From positions 28,006,279 through 28,070,278 of the forward strand of contig CM042983.1 of NCBI GenBank assembly GCA_023678885.1: a stretch of 64,000 bases of DNA, read 5' to 3'. This document shows, piece after piece, positions 10,572 through 21,117 of this stretch (its first letter is position 1; each line of letters opens with the position of its first letter). A program made the position numbers and the translations under genes. Source of the stretch: Pogostemon cablin (lineage: Eukaryota; Streptophyta; Magnoliopsida; Lamiales; Lamiaceae). The notes under the pieces are model-generated. The model saw only the letters and a program-made list of their open reading frames with translations, made no database searches and had not been told where the DNA came from.

Positions 10572-12050
10572 GTCCTTTCGACTCAGTCAACACCTTACCA
10601 CTCCTCAAGATAATTGCACTCACATTTTGTTTTGGATTGGCAATCGTTTGTGATGGCAATTTACCTTGAGATTCCAATCTACTCACGGATGATGCCAATT
10701 GACCCGTTTGATCTTCTATCCTCTTGATGCTCATTTGTGTCTCTTTCTGAAATTTTTGAGTGTTAAATGCAAGTGCTTTAACAACATCTTCAAGTGATAT
10801 ACCTGAGTTCGAAGATTGATTATTTTGCTGCTTTTGGACGAAATGTGGCTGAATTTGAGCTTGAGTATTTTGGTATTGAGGTCCTCCCCATCGAAAGTTT
10901 GGATGATCCCTCCAACCTTGATTATAAGTATTGGAGTTGGGATCATATTTTCTCTGAGGTGGCCTCAGAAATCCTCCCATCGCATTAGCTTGCTCCACAT
11001 CGTCTTGAAGTGTCGGACACATATCGGTTGGATGTCCCACCGAAGCACAAATTCCACAAGCTTTAACTTGTTGCATGTTCCCTGCAGCCATGTTTTGAAC
11101 AAGAGAAGACAAGTTAGTAATACGATCTTCAAGAGACAAAATTGTTACCTCATTAACTCCTTTGTTTGATGTCTCCCGTCTACTTCCAAATTGTTGAGAA
11201 TTCATTACCAAAGTGGTGATCAAATCTCTTGCCTCACGAGGAGTTTTGTTCACTATTGCACCACCACTTGCAGCGTCCATCATCCTTCTCTCCATAGGTA
11301 GTAATCCTTCATAGAAATATTGAATGAGCAGCTGATTGGATATTCCGTGTTGTGGGCAGCTTGAGCACAATTGCTTAAATCTCTCCCAAAACTCATGAAG
11401 TGATTCCGAATCCATTTGCCTTATTCCACATATCTCCCTTCTCATTGTTGCAGCCTTTGAAGCATGGAAATATTTATCTAAAAACAACCTTGCCATACCC
11501 GTCCATGAAGTAATCGAACCCGGAGGTAAGTAGAAAAGCCAATCATTTGCTCGACCTTCCAAAAAAATGGAAAAGCATGTAGTTTTACCTTCTCTTCTCG
11601 AACCCGGAGGTAAGTAGAAAAGCCAATCCTTTGCTCGACCTTCCAAAAAAATGGGAAAGCATGTAGTTTTACCTTCTCTTCGGACACTCCATGTGGCTTT
11701 AGGCTAGAGCAAACAACATGAAATTCCTTCAAGTACTTGTGTGGATCCTCATTTTCAAGGCCATGGAACCTAGGCAACAAGTGAATCAGCCCGGCTTTCA
11801 ACTCGAAATCTACATCCATATCGGGGTATTGAATGCAAAGCAAGGACTGTTGATCAAGATCCAGCGCTGTCAAATCCTTCAACGTCCTTTCTCTTTGTGC
11901 CATCTCTACTACTTCTTCAACAAGATCACCTTCACTAGATGCACTTTTCAAGTCAAGAAACGAGAGTAAGTTAGGAGATGAAGTAGATGCTTTCTTTTTC
12001 AACTTTGCTTCTTTTCTAAGACGACGAGCGATCTTTTCAATTTTTGGATC
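10534..12050 (-). pseudogene. Athila gag, frameshifted with an in-frame duplication
   Basis: Two overlapping frames (12002-11478 and 11646-10534) make one Gag. The first reads LCIQYPDMDVDFELKAGLIH and DPHKYLKEFHVVCSSLKPHG; the second FLDKYFHASKAA, then a CCHC zinc knuckle (CGICASVGHPTDMC). Protein similarity continues upstream of the ATG at 12002 to about 12050 (DFDPKIEKIARRLRKEA). A one-base loss in a T7 run after AFPF breaks the frame. An 84-bp tandem duplication (plus-strand starts 11515 and 11599) repeats that place with the lesion in both copies. Gag packages element RNA; as written this copy could not make it. Confidence 0.8.
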
Positions 12051-12140
12051 AAAGTCAAGTTATCCTACAGGAAATGAACGAGGCATAAAAATAAAGATAA
12101 ACAAAATAAACAACTAAAAATGAACCTGTTTTGACACCAA

Positions 12141-12158
12141 TCCCCGGAAACGGCGCTA
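12141..12158 (-). other. Primer-binding site, tRNA-Asp type
   Basis: On the minus strand the sequence TAGCGCCGTTTCCGGGGA lies six bases inside the 5' LTR. It closely resembles the TGGCGCCGTTGCCGGGG primer site complementary to tRNA-Asp that is usual in Athila elements. It marks 12165-13538 as the 5' LTR of the minus-strand element. Confidence 0.75.
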
Positions 12159-12164
12159 ATAATT

Positions 12165-13538
12165 TGATGGGTGTCGAAACTAACAAATAATAATAAACCT
12201 ACTAAATAATACAGCGATAGTGATGAGTAGGATCGTTTCCACAGAGATTGGCAAAACAAGTTATATTCAACAAAAATAATTAAAACACGGATTGGGGGGT
12301 TTGAGTTTTGAACTTAAAACTAAAATTGCAGAAGATAAAAACTAAAGTAAAATGAGGTGATTAATGAGATGAAATATCTAGCCAAGATAATCTTTGGAAT
12401 GGTTCAACAAACACGGTCACGGATGCAAATATGACTTTCACGTTAACACCAAATTGGTTGTAGTCATTGGTACAACCTAACGACCTAATCTTTCCTTAAT
12501 TGTAGACAATTAGGGTACGACCTCTAATTAATCCCTAGTCAAATAAACAACCCTAGGTACGACCGTATGATTTAATTTACCGACTGCATTCAACCTAGAA
12601 AGACCCAATTCTAGCCAACAAATGCACATGTAGGTTTATTTAGACTAGGTTGCATATCCCCTATAACAATAATCGAAAGTGAGGTGCAATCAATTATGCT
12701 ACTTGCCACTTATATTAGAAAAAATTAAACAATTACGGATCTAACGTTTCTATTTGGCACATATTATTTTCACAAATTGATTAATTGATCTGGTTAAACA
12801 ACTTGCCAAATAATATAATTAAGAACATAGATTATACAAATGATGTAAAGTGAAAGAGGATATAAACTAGTTAGATCTCACATAATAGTATTGAACCATG
12901 CCTCCAACTATCCGGCTAGACAAACAATTTAACAATCTATAGTAATAATTAAGTAAAAGCAGAAGTAATTTCCATCCTGGAGTCTTACATCGTAGAAGTA
13001 AAATACAGAATAATGGAATTATCAGAAGTGAAGATAGGAGTTTACGGGGAGTTTTTCTCCTCTCCAAAATTAATCCTAAAACTACCTGAAAACTAACTAA
13101 TAAAAACTGATAAGTAAAGTATTTAAAATAAGAAAGATATCTAAATAGGTTTGGGGAGGTTAATAAGTTCCTAAAAGATAGGAACGGATGGGATTTGAAT
13201 GAGGGAATGCTGATTTGGGCGCTCAAGATAAGATTTCTCCGTCAGGTCCTTAGGCGTGCCCACACCTTATCAGCAAAAACGCTACTGTATCTTTTTCTCC
13301 ATTTTCAGATTGATGTCAGCAGCTAAGACGTGACCACGTCTTACGCATAGTCCAGTTCTCTCTCTGTAGCTCCACATCCTCATCTTCCAAAAGTAGCTCA
13401 ATTAGCCCCTTGCATCAATTAGATCCTTTTCATGCCTACAAAATATAAAACTTGATCAAAATAAATATTTAAGGATTAATTGGCATCCAAACATGGGGAA
13501 AATATGACATTAAAATATGACATTTTAGCAACTTATCA
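12165..13538 (-). repeat. 5' LTR of the gag-protease Athila element
   Basis: Its length (1374 bp) is almost equal to the partner LTR at 5938-7310, with terminal TG and CA. It is followed by the target duplication ACGGT at 13539-13543, after which the Athila pol frame resumes. Confidence 0.9.
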
Positions 13539-14419
13539 ACGGTAGTGGATTTGAAGGGTTTTAGTCCCGCAATTTGCATGCACTGTATTCTGCTTGAGGA
13601 TGATGCGAAGCCGTCTCTAGAAGCTCAGCGCCAGTAAAGAAGGAGGTGTTAAAACTTCTGAGTATGGAGATTATTTATCCCATCTCAAATAGTAAGTGGG
13701 TCAGTCCGACACAAGTAGTTCCAAAGAAATCAGGAGTGACTGTGGTTGAGAATGACAAGGGTGATATGGTTCCAACACGTTTACAAACGGGTTGGAGAGT
13801 ATGCATAGACTACCGCAAGCTTAACAACATGATTAGAAATGATCATTTTCCTTTATCCTTCATTGATCAGATGTTAAAAAAGCTTGCAGGTTATTCTTAC
13901 TATTGTTTTCTTGATGGTTTCTCTGGTTATTTTCAGATTGCAATTGCCCCCGAGGATCAAGAGAATACAATCTTATGTCCCTTTGGGACCTTTGCATGTC
14001 GTCGATTACCTTTCGGGCTTTGCAATGCACCTGCCACATTTCAAAGGTGTATGGTAAGCATTTTTTCTGAATTTGTGGGTAATATAATAGAGGTCTTTAT
14101 GGATGATTTCAGTGTCTATGGAGAATCTTTTAATAGTTGTCTTGGAAATCTTGAATTGATTTTGAAAAGATGTATAGAAACAAACCTTGTTTTGAATTGG
14201 GAAAAGTGTCACTTTATGGTCGAACAAGGCATTGTTTTAGGTCATGTCATTTCAAAGAATGGGATTGAAGTTGATAAGTCTAAAGTAGACCTTATATCTG
14301 CATTACCTTACCCCGCATCTGTGCGGGAAGTTCATTCTTTTCTTGGTCATGCAGGTTTCTATAGAAGGTTTATCAAGGATTTCTCAAAGATAGCCAAGCC
14401 ACTTTGTGAGTTGTTGTAA
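13539..14419 (+). pseudogene. Athila reverse transcriptase
   Basis: After VVDLKGFSPAICMH a short deletion and frameshift near 13635 removes the LNPxMKE segment. The frame 13646-14419 then contains the RT core: WRVCIDYRKLN, then YYCFLDGFSGYFQI, LPFGLCNAPATFQRCM and the catalytic FMDDFSVYG (F-x-D-D in place of Y-x-D-D), then LVLNWEKCHFMV and the thumb/connection GFYRRFIKDFS. It ends at a TAA after KPLCELL. All RT motifs are recognisable, but the gene cannot be expressed intact. Confidence 0.9.
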
Positions 14420-14956
14420 AAAGATATGAAGTTTGAGATGAATGAAGCCTGTAAGAAAACTTTTGATAAGTTAAAGGAGTTGCTAACCACACCACCCATA
14501 ATTCAGCTGCCGGATTAGAGCTTGCCTTTTGAAATAATGTGTGATGCTAGTGACTAAGCCATAGGAGCAGTGTTGAAGCAACGAGTGGACAAGGCTACAC
14601 ATGTGATCTACTACGCTTCAAAAACCTTGGATAACACTCAAGCCAACTACTCCACTACGAAAAAAGAACTCCTAGCTGTGGTTTTTGCTCTAAAAAAATT
14701 TCGATCTTACTTGTTAGGTACTAAAGTTATTGTTTTCTTTGATCATGCAGCTCTTCATTATCTCATTACGAAGAAGGAAGCAAAACCTGAGTTGATTCGG
14801 TGGATTTTGCTGCTTCAAGAGTTCAACTTGGAAATCAAAAACAAAAAGAAATCGGAGAATCTAGTTGTCGACTACTTAAGTCGGCTGATTAGAGAAGACG
14901 ATGAGCAGAAAATTTTGGAAAAATTTCTCGGTGAACAGTTGCTGGCCATTCTGTAA
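14420..14956 (+). pseudogene. Athila RNase H
   Basis: The same frame continues past the stop at 14419 as FEMNEACKKTFDKLKELL and reaches the RNase H start FEIMCDASD, interrupted by two further stops (in PD*SLPF and ASD*AIG). The open part 14570-14956 has VIYYASKTLDNTQANY, then TKKELLAVVFALKKFR and VVDYLSRL, typical of gypsy RNase H. The catalytic Asp and Glu positions are partly visible (DASD, TKKE). Confidence 0.85.
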
Positions 14957-14959
14957 AAT

Positions 14960-16246
14960 TTGGAAAATTCAAGCCAACTGACACTGAACCATTTAGTTTC
15001 AGAAGGCTCTGTTCCATGGTTTGCCGATTTGGCGAATTTTTTGACCTCCTATCAGTTTCCAGCCCACATGAGTAAAGTAAAACGTGATAAGCTCCATAGT
15101 GATGCCAAGTACTGCATGTGGGATATTTCGTATTTGTGGAAATGCTGTTCTGATCAAGTGATAAGAATGTGCATTCCTGAAATTGAATTTAATTCAATTC
15201 TCACCTTTTGTCATAGTCATGCATGTGGTGGTCATTTTGGTTTTAGAAGAACTGCTTTCAAAGTACTTGAGTGTGGATTTTATTGGCCGACACTGTTTAA
15301 GGATGCTTATGAATTTTGCAAGTCTTGTGATAGATATTAGCGTGTAGGAAATATTTCCCAACGAAATGAAATGCCCCAATACCCTATAATCGTTTGTGAG
15401 ATTTTTTATGTGTGTGGGATGGATTTTATAGGTCCTTTTCCTTCTTTGTTTAGTTTCACCTACATATTACTTGCTGTTGATTATGTGTCGAAGTGGGTGA
15501 AAGCAAAGGCAACCCGAACTAATGATTCTAAAGTGGTTGCAGGTTTCCTTCGATCTAATATATTTTGTAGGTTTGGAATTCCTCGAGCCATTATCAGTGA
15601 CAAGGGCACGCATTTTTGCAACCAAACGGTGGAAGCTTTGTTGCCCAAATATTCAGTGTTTCATAAAACCTCTACACCCTACCACCCTCAAATGAGTGGC
15701 CAGGTGGAGGCATCCAACCATAAGATTAAGAGGATTTTGGAGAAGGCGGTTAATCTGTGTAGGAAGGATTGGAGCTCATGATTGGAGGATGCATTATGGG
15801 CCTATCGAACGACCTATAAGACACCGATTGGCATGTCCCCATACAGGATTGTCTATGGAAAGCCATGCCACTTACCTGTGGAGCTTCAATACAAGGAATG
15901 GTGGGCAATCCAGAAGTGCAACATGGATCATGAGGAAGCCGGGGTACAAAGAAAACTCCAATTGCAAGAGTTGAAGGAAAAGAGAAACGAGGCTTATGAA
16001 AATTCAGTGATTTATAAAGCTAAAACAAAGGCATTTCATGATGCAAGAATCTCAAGGAAAAATTTTAGCATTAGGCAAAAAATTTTACTTTATCACTCAA
16101 AGCTTAAATTATTTCCTGGTAAGTTGCGTTTTTGTTAGATTGGTCCGTTTGTTGTGACTAATGTTTATTCTCATGGTGTAGTTGAGATAAGAAGCATAAA
16201 TTCTGAAAGGAGTTTCAAAGTTAATGGGCACCAACTTAAGGAGTAT
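14960..16246 (+). pseudogene. Athila integrase, main part
   Basis: An N-terminal HHCC zinc finger (CHSHACGGHFGFRR, then CKSC) is followed by a stop at about 15340. The DDE core follows in 15371-15781: MDFIGPF (first Asp), ISDKGTHF (second Asp) and GQVEASNHK (Glu). A further stop precedes LEDALWAYRTTYKTPIGMSP and the C-terminal domain. Another stop near 16136 precedes IGPFVV. The C-terminus is cut at QLKEY by the hAT-like element and resumes at 17281. Confidence 0.88.
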
Positions 16247-17272
16247 TAGAGCCGGCAAAAATACCTCGGCCCGATGGGTCGGCCCGTAGCCCGCCATAAG
16301 TAGGCTGGGCTGGACCATTAAAATGTAGGCCCGAAAAGAATCGGGCCATTTTGGCCCCGCCCATCAACCCCGGTGGGCCAAATTGCCCGGCCCATTTTTG
16401 GCCCGCTTTTTTGGGCTTTTTTGGCCCGGTCATTTTATTTATATTTAATTTAATATTTAATCATAAATTATTTATGATATTAAATTTATTTGATTTATAA
16501 ATTGTATTTAAATAAATTAAATTTAAATATATAAAAATAGTCATAAAAATAACTTTCTAAAATAGTTATAATCTTCAAATTATATATGAATTTTCTATTT
16601 TATTTGGATATTTTGATTACTCTATGATAGAAATAAGGGTAAGGAGAAAGAAAATATATACATATAAAATAATGTGATAAGTTGTGTATGAGATTTAATA
16701 TTGTATATGATAAAAATAAAGTTAAGGAGAAAGAAAAAATAATAATTACTCTATAGAATAGAAAAAAATAATTGTGTATGAGATTTAATGTTGTTGAAAT
16801 TTGTTAAAGTTAGATTTAAATTCCATTATATTATAACAATAAAATAAGTTGGATGCTAATAATATAATTTAATCACATAATAATCGTGATTACTAATGTT
16901 AAATAGCTCCAATCCATTATTTAACAACACTTAATAATACAATCGACCTCTAATAATAAATCCTAATTTATTTGATGTAAAAATAATAATAATTAACGTG
17001 AATAGATTATTCACCATTTATATCTAATTATAAATTTGAGGATAATATTCAACATGAACTTATATAATTATTATTACACGTATTAAAATAAATAAATTTT
17101 AAATTTTTTTAATTAAAATTTTAAAAAATAAATTAATATTAATGGGCCGAAATGGCCCGATGGCCTGGTGGCCCAAGATGGGCTAGGCTGGGCCATGAAA
17201 AATAAGGCCCGCCAAAAATTGGGCCCAGCCCGGCCCGTAAATGTGCATGGCCCGGCCTTTTTGCCGGCTCTA
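16247..17272. mobile_element. Non-autonomous hAT-like element with GGCCC-rich ends
   Basis: The element has perfect 15-bp terminal inverted repeats, TAGAGCCGGCAAAAA and TTTTTGCCGGCTCTA, and 8-bp flanks AGGAGTAT and AAGAGTAT (7 of 8 identical), the target duplication length of hAT. The outer 150 to 180 bases at each end are rich in GGCCCG/CGGGCC words; the centre is very AT-rich and non-coding. It interrupts the integrase C-terminus. Removing it with one duplication copy restores the frame QLKEY-HEGFQTVEVDQ. Confidence 0.85.
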
Positions 17273-17280
17273 AAGAGTAT

Positions 17281-17343
17281 CATGAAGGATTCCAGACGGT
17301 TGAGGTGGACCAAATGGACTTACAAGATGTAGTTTATAATTAA
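17281..17343 (+). pseudogene. Athila integrase C-terminal tail
   Basis: After the hAT-like insertion the frame reads HEGFQTVEVDQMDLQDVVYN and ends in TAA at 17341-17343. This is the natural end of pol, since the conserved hairpin and GGGAG(A/G)CAACC motif follow at once. Confidence 0.75.
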
Positions 17344-17362
17344 CAAAAATACAATTTGCCAA

Positions 17363-17409
17363 AGTCGAGCCAACGACTATAAAAAGAGGCGCTGATTGGG
17401 AGACAACCT
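17363..17409 (+). other. Conserved post-pol hairpin and GGGAGACAACC motif
   Basis: AGTCG-AGCCAA-CGACT (17363-17378) can form a 5-bp stem with loop AGCCAA, 19 bases after the pol stop. It is followed by GCGCTGATTGGGAGACAACC. It matches the feature at 9487-9534 in loop and downstream motif, while two of the five stem pairs differ in a pairing-preserving way. Confidence 0.6.
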
Positions 17410-19736
17410 AATTTTCTTATTTTATTTTTTATTTTTATCATTTTATTTTATTTTTTTTATTTTATTTTTTTATTTTATTAAATTGTTTGATTATTCACTC
17501 TTATTTTTCTGTTGTGATTAGCAGGAGGGATACAAACTGCAAGGGCAGCCAGTTTTTTAATAATTTTGGAATTTGAATTGACAGAAATTGGGCCACTAAA
17601 CGGTCTTACTGCATTGATTCAAATTTCACTTGTGGCCCAATTAATTTTTATTTTTTTTACAAGACAAGGGCCGAACTCTCTTAGCCCATGAAGGAATTGA
17701 AGAAAATAAAGAGCCCAGGTCATATGTTTAATCAAATTTTGATAAAGCCCCAATGTCTCGTTGACATCGAGAAAATTATTCTCCCAATTTTCAGTTCGTG
17801 AATTCTGCTGCACCACTTCGAGCCTAATTCTGATTCTACTACTTCAAATTAAGGCCACGAATCTCGCCTCTCGTCATGGTGACACTCTGTTCAAGTGCAC
17901 GAGCAAAACAAAAAGCGAAGAGGCATTGTCAATAGTATGGAGGATGTTGTGGAACCATCTAGGGCAGTGGTTGTAATTCGCGAAATCGTTGAGCTCGATG
18001 AGCCCGACGCAGCCCCCGCCCATACTGATTTATGTAAATAACCCCCTGCACCAGATGTAACTGCCAAAGACGAAACCCCGCAGCTCGTTGCCGACGCTGC
18101 CCATGCTGATTCCGACGAGCAACATCCGACATCAGAGTTTATCCCAGAAATATAATCATGTGTATTCTACCCATGTTCATATTCAAAATTTCTCTTTTGT
18201 ACTTGCTTTTTCTTGGGGACAAGCAAGCGTTTAGGTGTGGGGGGAGATATGACTATGTTAATTGTGGTAGTAATGTAAATATGCTTCGTGCTTTATGATT
18301 TGGCTGCTGATTTTGGTGAACTCCTATGGTTGTATATATTTGATTTTCATATTTGTGGCTTTGTTTGATTGTCGCTGATGCTAGTATGTGATGTGGATGG
18401 GTAATATTGTTAAATTTTCTGACTTGTGGTGAAAAAGTTGTTGAATTTCTTGTCCCGTGTTATGTTCTTGTTGTTCTCTGAATGTTATGTTGATGTGGAG
18501 TTTGGAAAACTGAGGAATAAATTTTTTGAGGTGATGAGAGTGATGCATGATTGAGGGGGTGGCAGTGATGTTGAGGAGCTGTTGAAAAAGTGATATTCTT
18601 TGCAAAATTTTTATGATTGTAGTGGCTGATTTTTTTTCGAATTTCATGACAATTATACCCAATTTTTATGAGCTTTTGAGCCTTAACGAGCTATCATCTA
18701 TAAGCTCCTTCGAAATTTCTTTCTTGAGTACATTGAATTTGAATTACTCATTCTAGAACTTGCTCTTTTGAATGCATATCAAGATCATGTGAGTGGATGT
18801 GTGTGATAAAATGATAAGGGCACTTAGATTTAACCCTCTTGGCTTATATTGTTCCACCCGATTATGAAAACTCTAGGGAAGCCACGTTGAGCCTAAGTCT
18901 TTTCTTTGAATTATGAGCACATAAATGAACCCTAAATCCCCATTTCTTTCTTTAACTATTCCGTTTGAACCCTTCATTACTTTGCAATGTGTGAATCTTG
19001 TGGAAATAATTTATAGTTGAATTAAAGATGAAGGGGAGTTGATGTAAAAAAATTGGAGAAAAAAAAGCAAGAAAAGAAAGAATGGAAAATTGAGAAAATT
19101 GAAATAAAAAGAGAAAAATTCTTGAAAAAAAGAGGGAAAAAGGAGCTGCTGAAACTGTTCATTGAGTTGTTGAAATTTTATGGCGAACACTGACCCTTTC
19201 AGTATTACACCTGCTGTTCAAATCTTGACAAGGAGCAGGTGTGGGGAGGTTAAAAGTGCAAGAAAAATGCTGTTTTGAAAGGAAAAAAATTTGGGGATGA
19301 TGGTTGATTTGATTTGTAGAGATCACGTGTTGTAAAGTGATGCATTTAGTCATTCTTATCCCTCTTGTTATCTCACCCTATCCTAAGGCCCCATTACAAC
19401 CCTATCAAAGACCCTTTGATTGTTGAATACGATCCATTTAAAATTGGTGGAGATTTGATTTGGGAGCAAGCCTATGGTAATGACTTTTCTTTTTAATTTT
19501 TGAGTGATCTTGCTACCTAAATCGTATACTTGAGTGTTATTGAGTAAATCTTTGTGAGGCCATGGAATTTTTAAAGATTTGATGCCATGAAAGTTGCAAA
19601 CTTTGAGTGAAGAGTCATTTTTCATATTAGTTCTGAATGCTCACCGGTTACTTTTCTCTTGTTGTGTTGTTACTTTCATTTACCTTTTAAGATGGAGTTC
19701 TTTGGTTTTCTATTTTTTATGGTCTTGATTTGCTCG
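17410..19736 (+). other. Athila 3' region with remnant ORF and duplicated PPT motif
   Basis: A T-rich stretch (about 17415-17490) is followed by a decayed open region. From 17942 one frame reads EDVVEPSRAVVVIREIVELD and then an acidic, proline- and alanine-rich segment up to about 18150, broken by TAA; I cannot name it. It sits where Athila elements may carry an env-like ORF, but nothing shows that function. At 18216-18250 a PPT-like block occurs (GGGGACAAGCAAGCG, then GGTGTGGGGGGAGA). At 19030-19145 there is a purine-rich tract. The open frames at 18381-18662, 19159-19353 and 19383-19625 are antisense and unsupported. Confidence 0.5.
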
Positions 19737-19767
19737 AGGACAAGCAAAGTTCAGGTGTGGGGAGATT
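19737..19767 (+). other. Athila polypurine tract
   Basis: GAGGACAAGCAAAGTTCAGG followed by TGTGGGGAGATT lies directly before the LTR start TGATAAGTCA. This is the plus-strand primer of the Athila element. Confidence 0.8.
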
Positions 19768-21117
19768 TGATAAGTCATATTTTAGCGCGATTATTTGGTT
19801 GGAATTCATGTTTATTTGATGAACTTATGTGTTAATTGGGTGCTAAAACTAACTTATTATGTCTTTTTGGAAATTAGTGCTTTGATGATGTAATTTGGTA
19901 TAAAATCAAGTTTTTACGAGGATTTCAAATCTGTCTAGCTGGATCAACACTGATGGGCTCAGTGCTAGAAGAAACTGAGGACAGAATCCGAGTAATTATG
20001 GAAAGTGGCAGCTGGAAATCTCTCTCACGTTTGGTCGACTAAATTCATCCCAAATCAGACCCATATCTTTTGGGATCTCAAAGAAAAGATATGAAAAAGG
20101 AAAGGAGATATTTTTGGAAGAAAAAGATAAGGAAAGAGAATTAGGGTATCTTAGGGATCAAGACACTTATATAGGAGAGATTTTCTAATTTCTCAAGACA
20201 CGATAATTCCTGGAGATTAAGAGCAGCGGTGGTTTCCTTCTTCAAGGCAGATTTGGAGCGCGAAGATTCAAGAGCAATCATACATCATCGGTTTTTATAT
20301 TTTAATTTTGTTTTTGTCATGAACATGTGGGGCTAATCCTCTTTTCTAATTTAGAATTTCGTGAACCTCTCGTTGAATGACAATTTAATTATTAAGGTTT
20401 TTTCATTGAATCTTTTGTGAAAATTTATTCTATTACATGCTTTGATTTTCTTTATAGCACTTTGATAATTATTTTAGTCTGCCCAACTAGTTTAATTATT
20501 TTACTGCTTAATGCTATTTCATGATCCATGATCCGTAATTGTTGTGAGGATTTAATTGAGTAGCAAATAGAGATAATTTTCTCTAGATGTAATAGGATCT
20601 AGGTTGTATGATTCCTAGCTGATTTTCATAGCCTAGTAATTCTATGTTTGGAATCTTAATGCATTTTCGAGTTTGAATCCATAGGGTCACTCGTAAATAG
20701 TTCAATTTAGTGGTCGTACCCTAATTGATGAACATAAGAATATTTGGGTTGATTGGTCGTACCGTCAATCTAGGAATTTGAGTATGCATATTAGGTAAGA
20801 TATTTAATTCTTGTAATTAATTGATTCAGTAAACGGGAGGGGATCGTCATCCTAAACTAGGATTCACTCACTTGGCTAGTTTAATAATTAATTTCTTCTA
20901 CTTCGCTATTTAAAAATTGAGTTGATTTATTACTTGTGCTATTTTTGATTTTCCTCAAACAAAACTCCCCTTTATTTATTTTATCTGTTTGCAACACATC
21001 TATTTAATTTAAATTTCATCATACTCTCTTGGGTTCGACCCGTACTCATTGCTATACTCAGTATTAGAGTGAGTCAGAAAATAAATTCTATTTTGATAGG
21101 CCGGTGACAGCGTATCA
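19768..21117 (+). repeat. Athila 3' LTR
   Basis: The LTR starts TGATAAGTCATATTTTAGCG and ends GGTGACAGCGTATCA. The copia gag frame resumes immediately after it. The partner 5' LTR has been deleted. The first bases resemble the start of the minus-strand element's LTR (TGATAAGT, then CATATTTTA), consistent with the same lineage. Bases 21118-21122 (GTTAC) would be the target duplication, but the left copy is lost. Confidence 0.8.

Larger units (their letters stand above)
5938..13538 (-). mobile_element. Non-autonomous Athila-type element with gag-protease only
   Basis: LTRs at 5938-7310 and 12165-13538 begin TGATGGGTGTCG and end in TTATCA (plus strand), and the whole is flanked by ACGGT at 5933-5937 and 13539-13543. 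Coding content is on the minus strand: gag and an aspartic protease (about 12050-9546). No RT, RNase H or integrase is present, and the remaining 2.2 kb before the 3' LTR is non-coding. Transposition would have needed enzymes from a relative such as the Athila element it sits in. LTR divergence is visible (four differences in the first 60 bases), so the insertion is not recent. Confidence 0.9.
5641..21117 (+). mobile_element. Athila-lineage Ty3/gypsy element, 5'-deleted
   Basis: The element keeps the end of the region before RT, RT, RNase H, integrase, a long 3' untranslated region, a polypurine tract and a 3' LTR (19768-21117). The 5' LTR, gag and protease are absent. Its left junction with copia gag lies between about 5640 and 5755 and cannot be placed exactly. 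It is interrupted by a minus-strand Athila relative (5938-13538) and a hAT-like element (16247-17272). The right border is exact because copia gag resumes in frame at 21118. Confidence 0.75.

Noticed and set aside
6721..13226. Minus-strand frames 6721-6999 and 12867-13226 with nearly the same protein start, looking like a two-copy gene family
   Set aside because: Both lie in the LTRs of one retrotransposon, so their similarity is LTR similarity; the C-termini differ and no domain is seen.
17761..17976. Frame 17761-17976 as an Athila env-like ORF
   Set aside because: No signal peptide or convincing transmembrane pattern, and it competes with another frame in the same place; the position alone is not enough.
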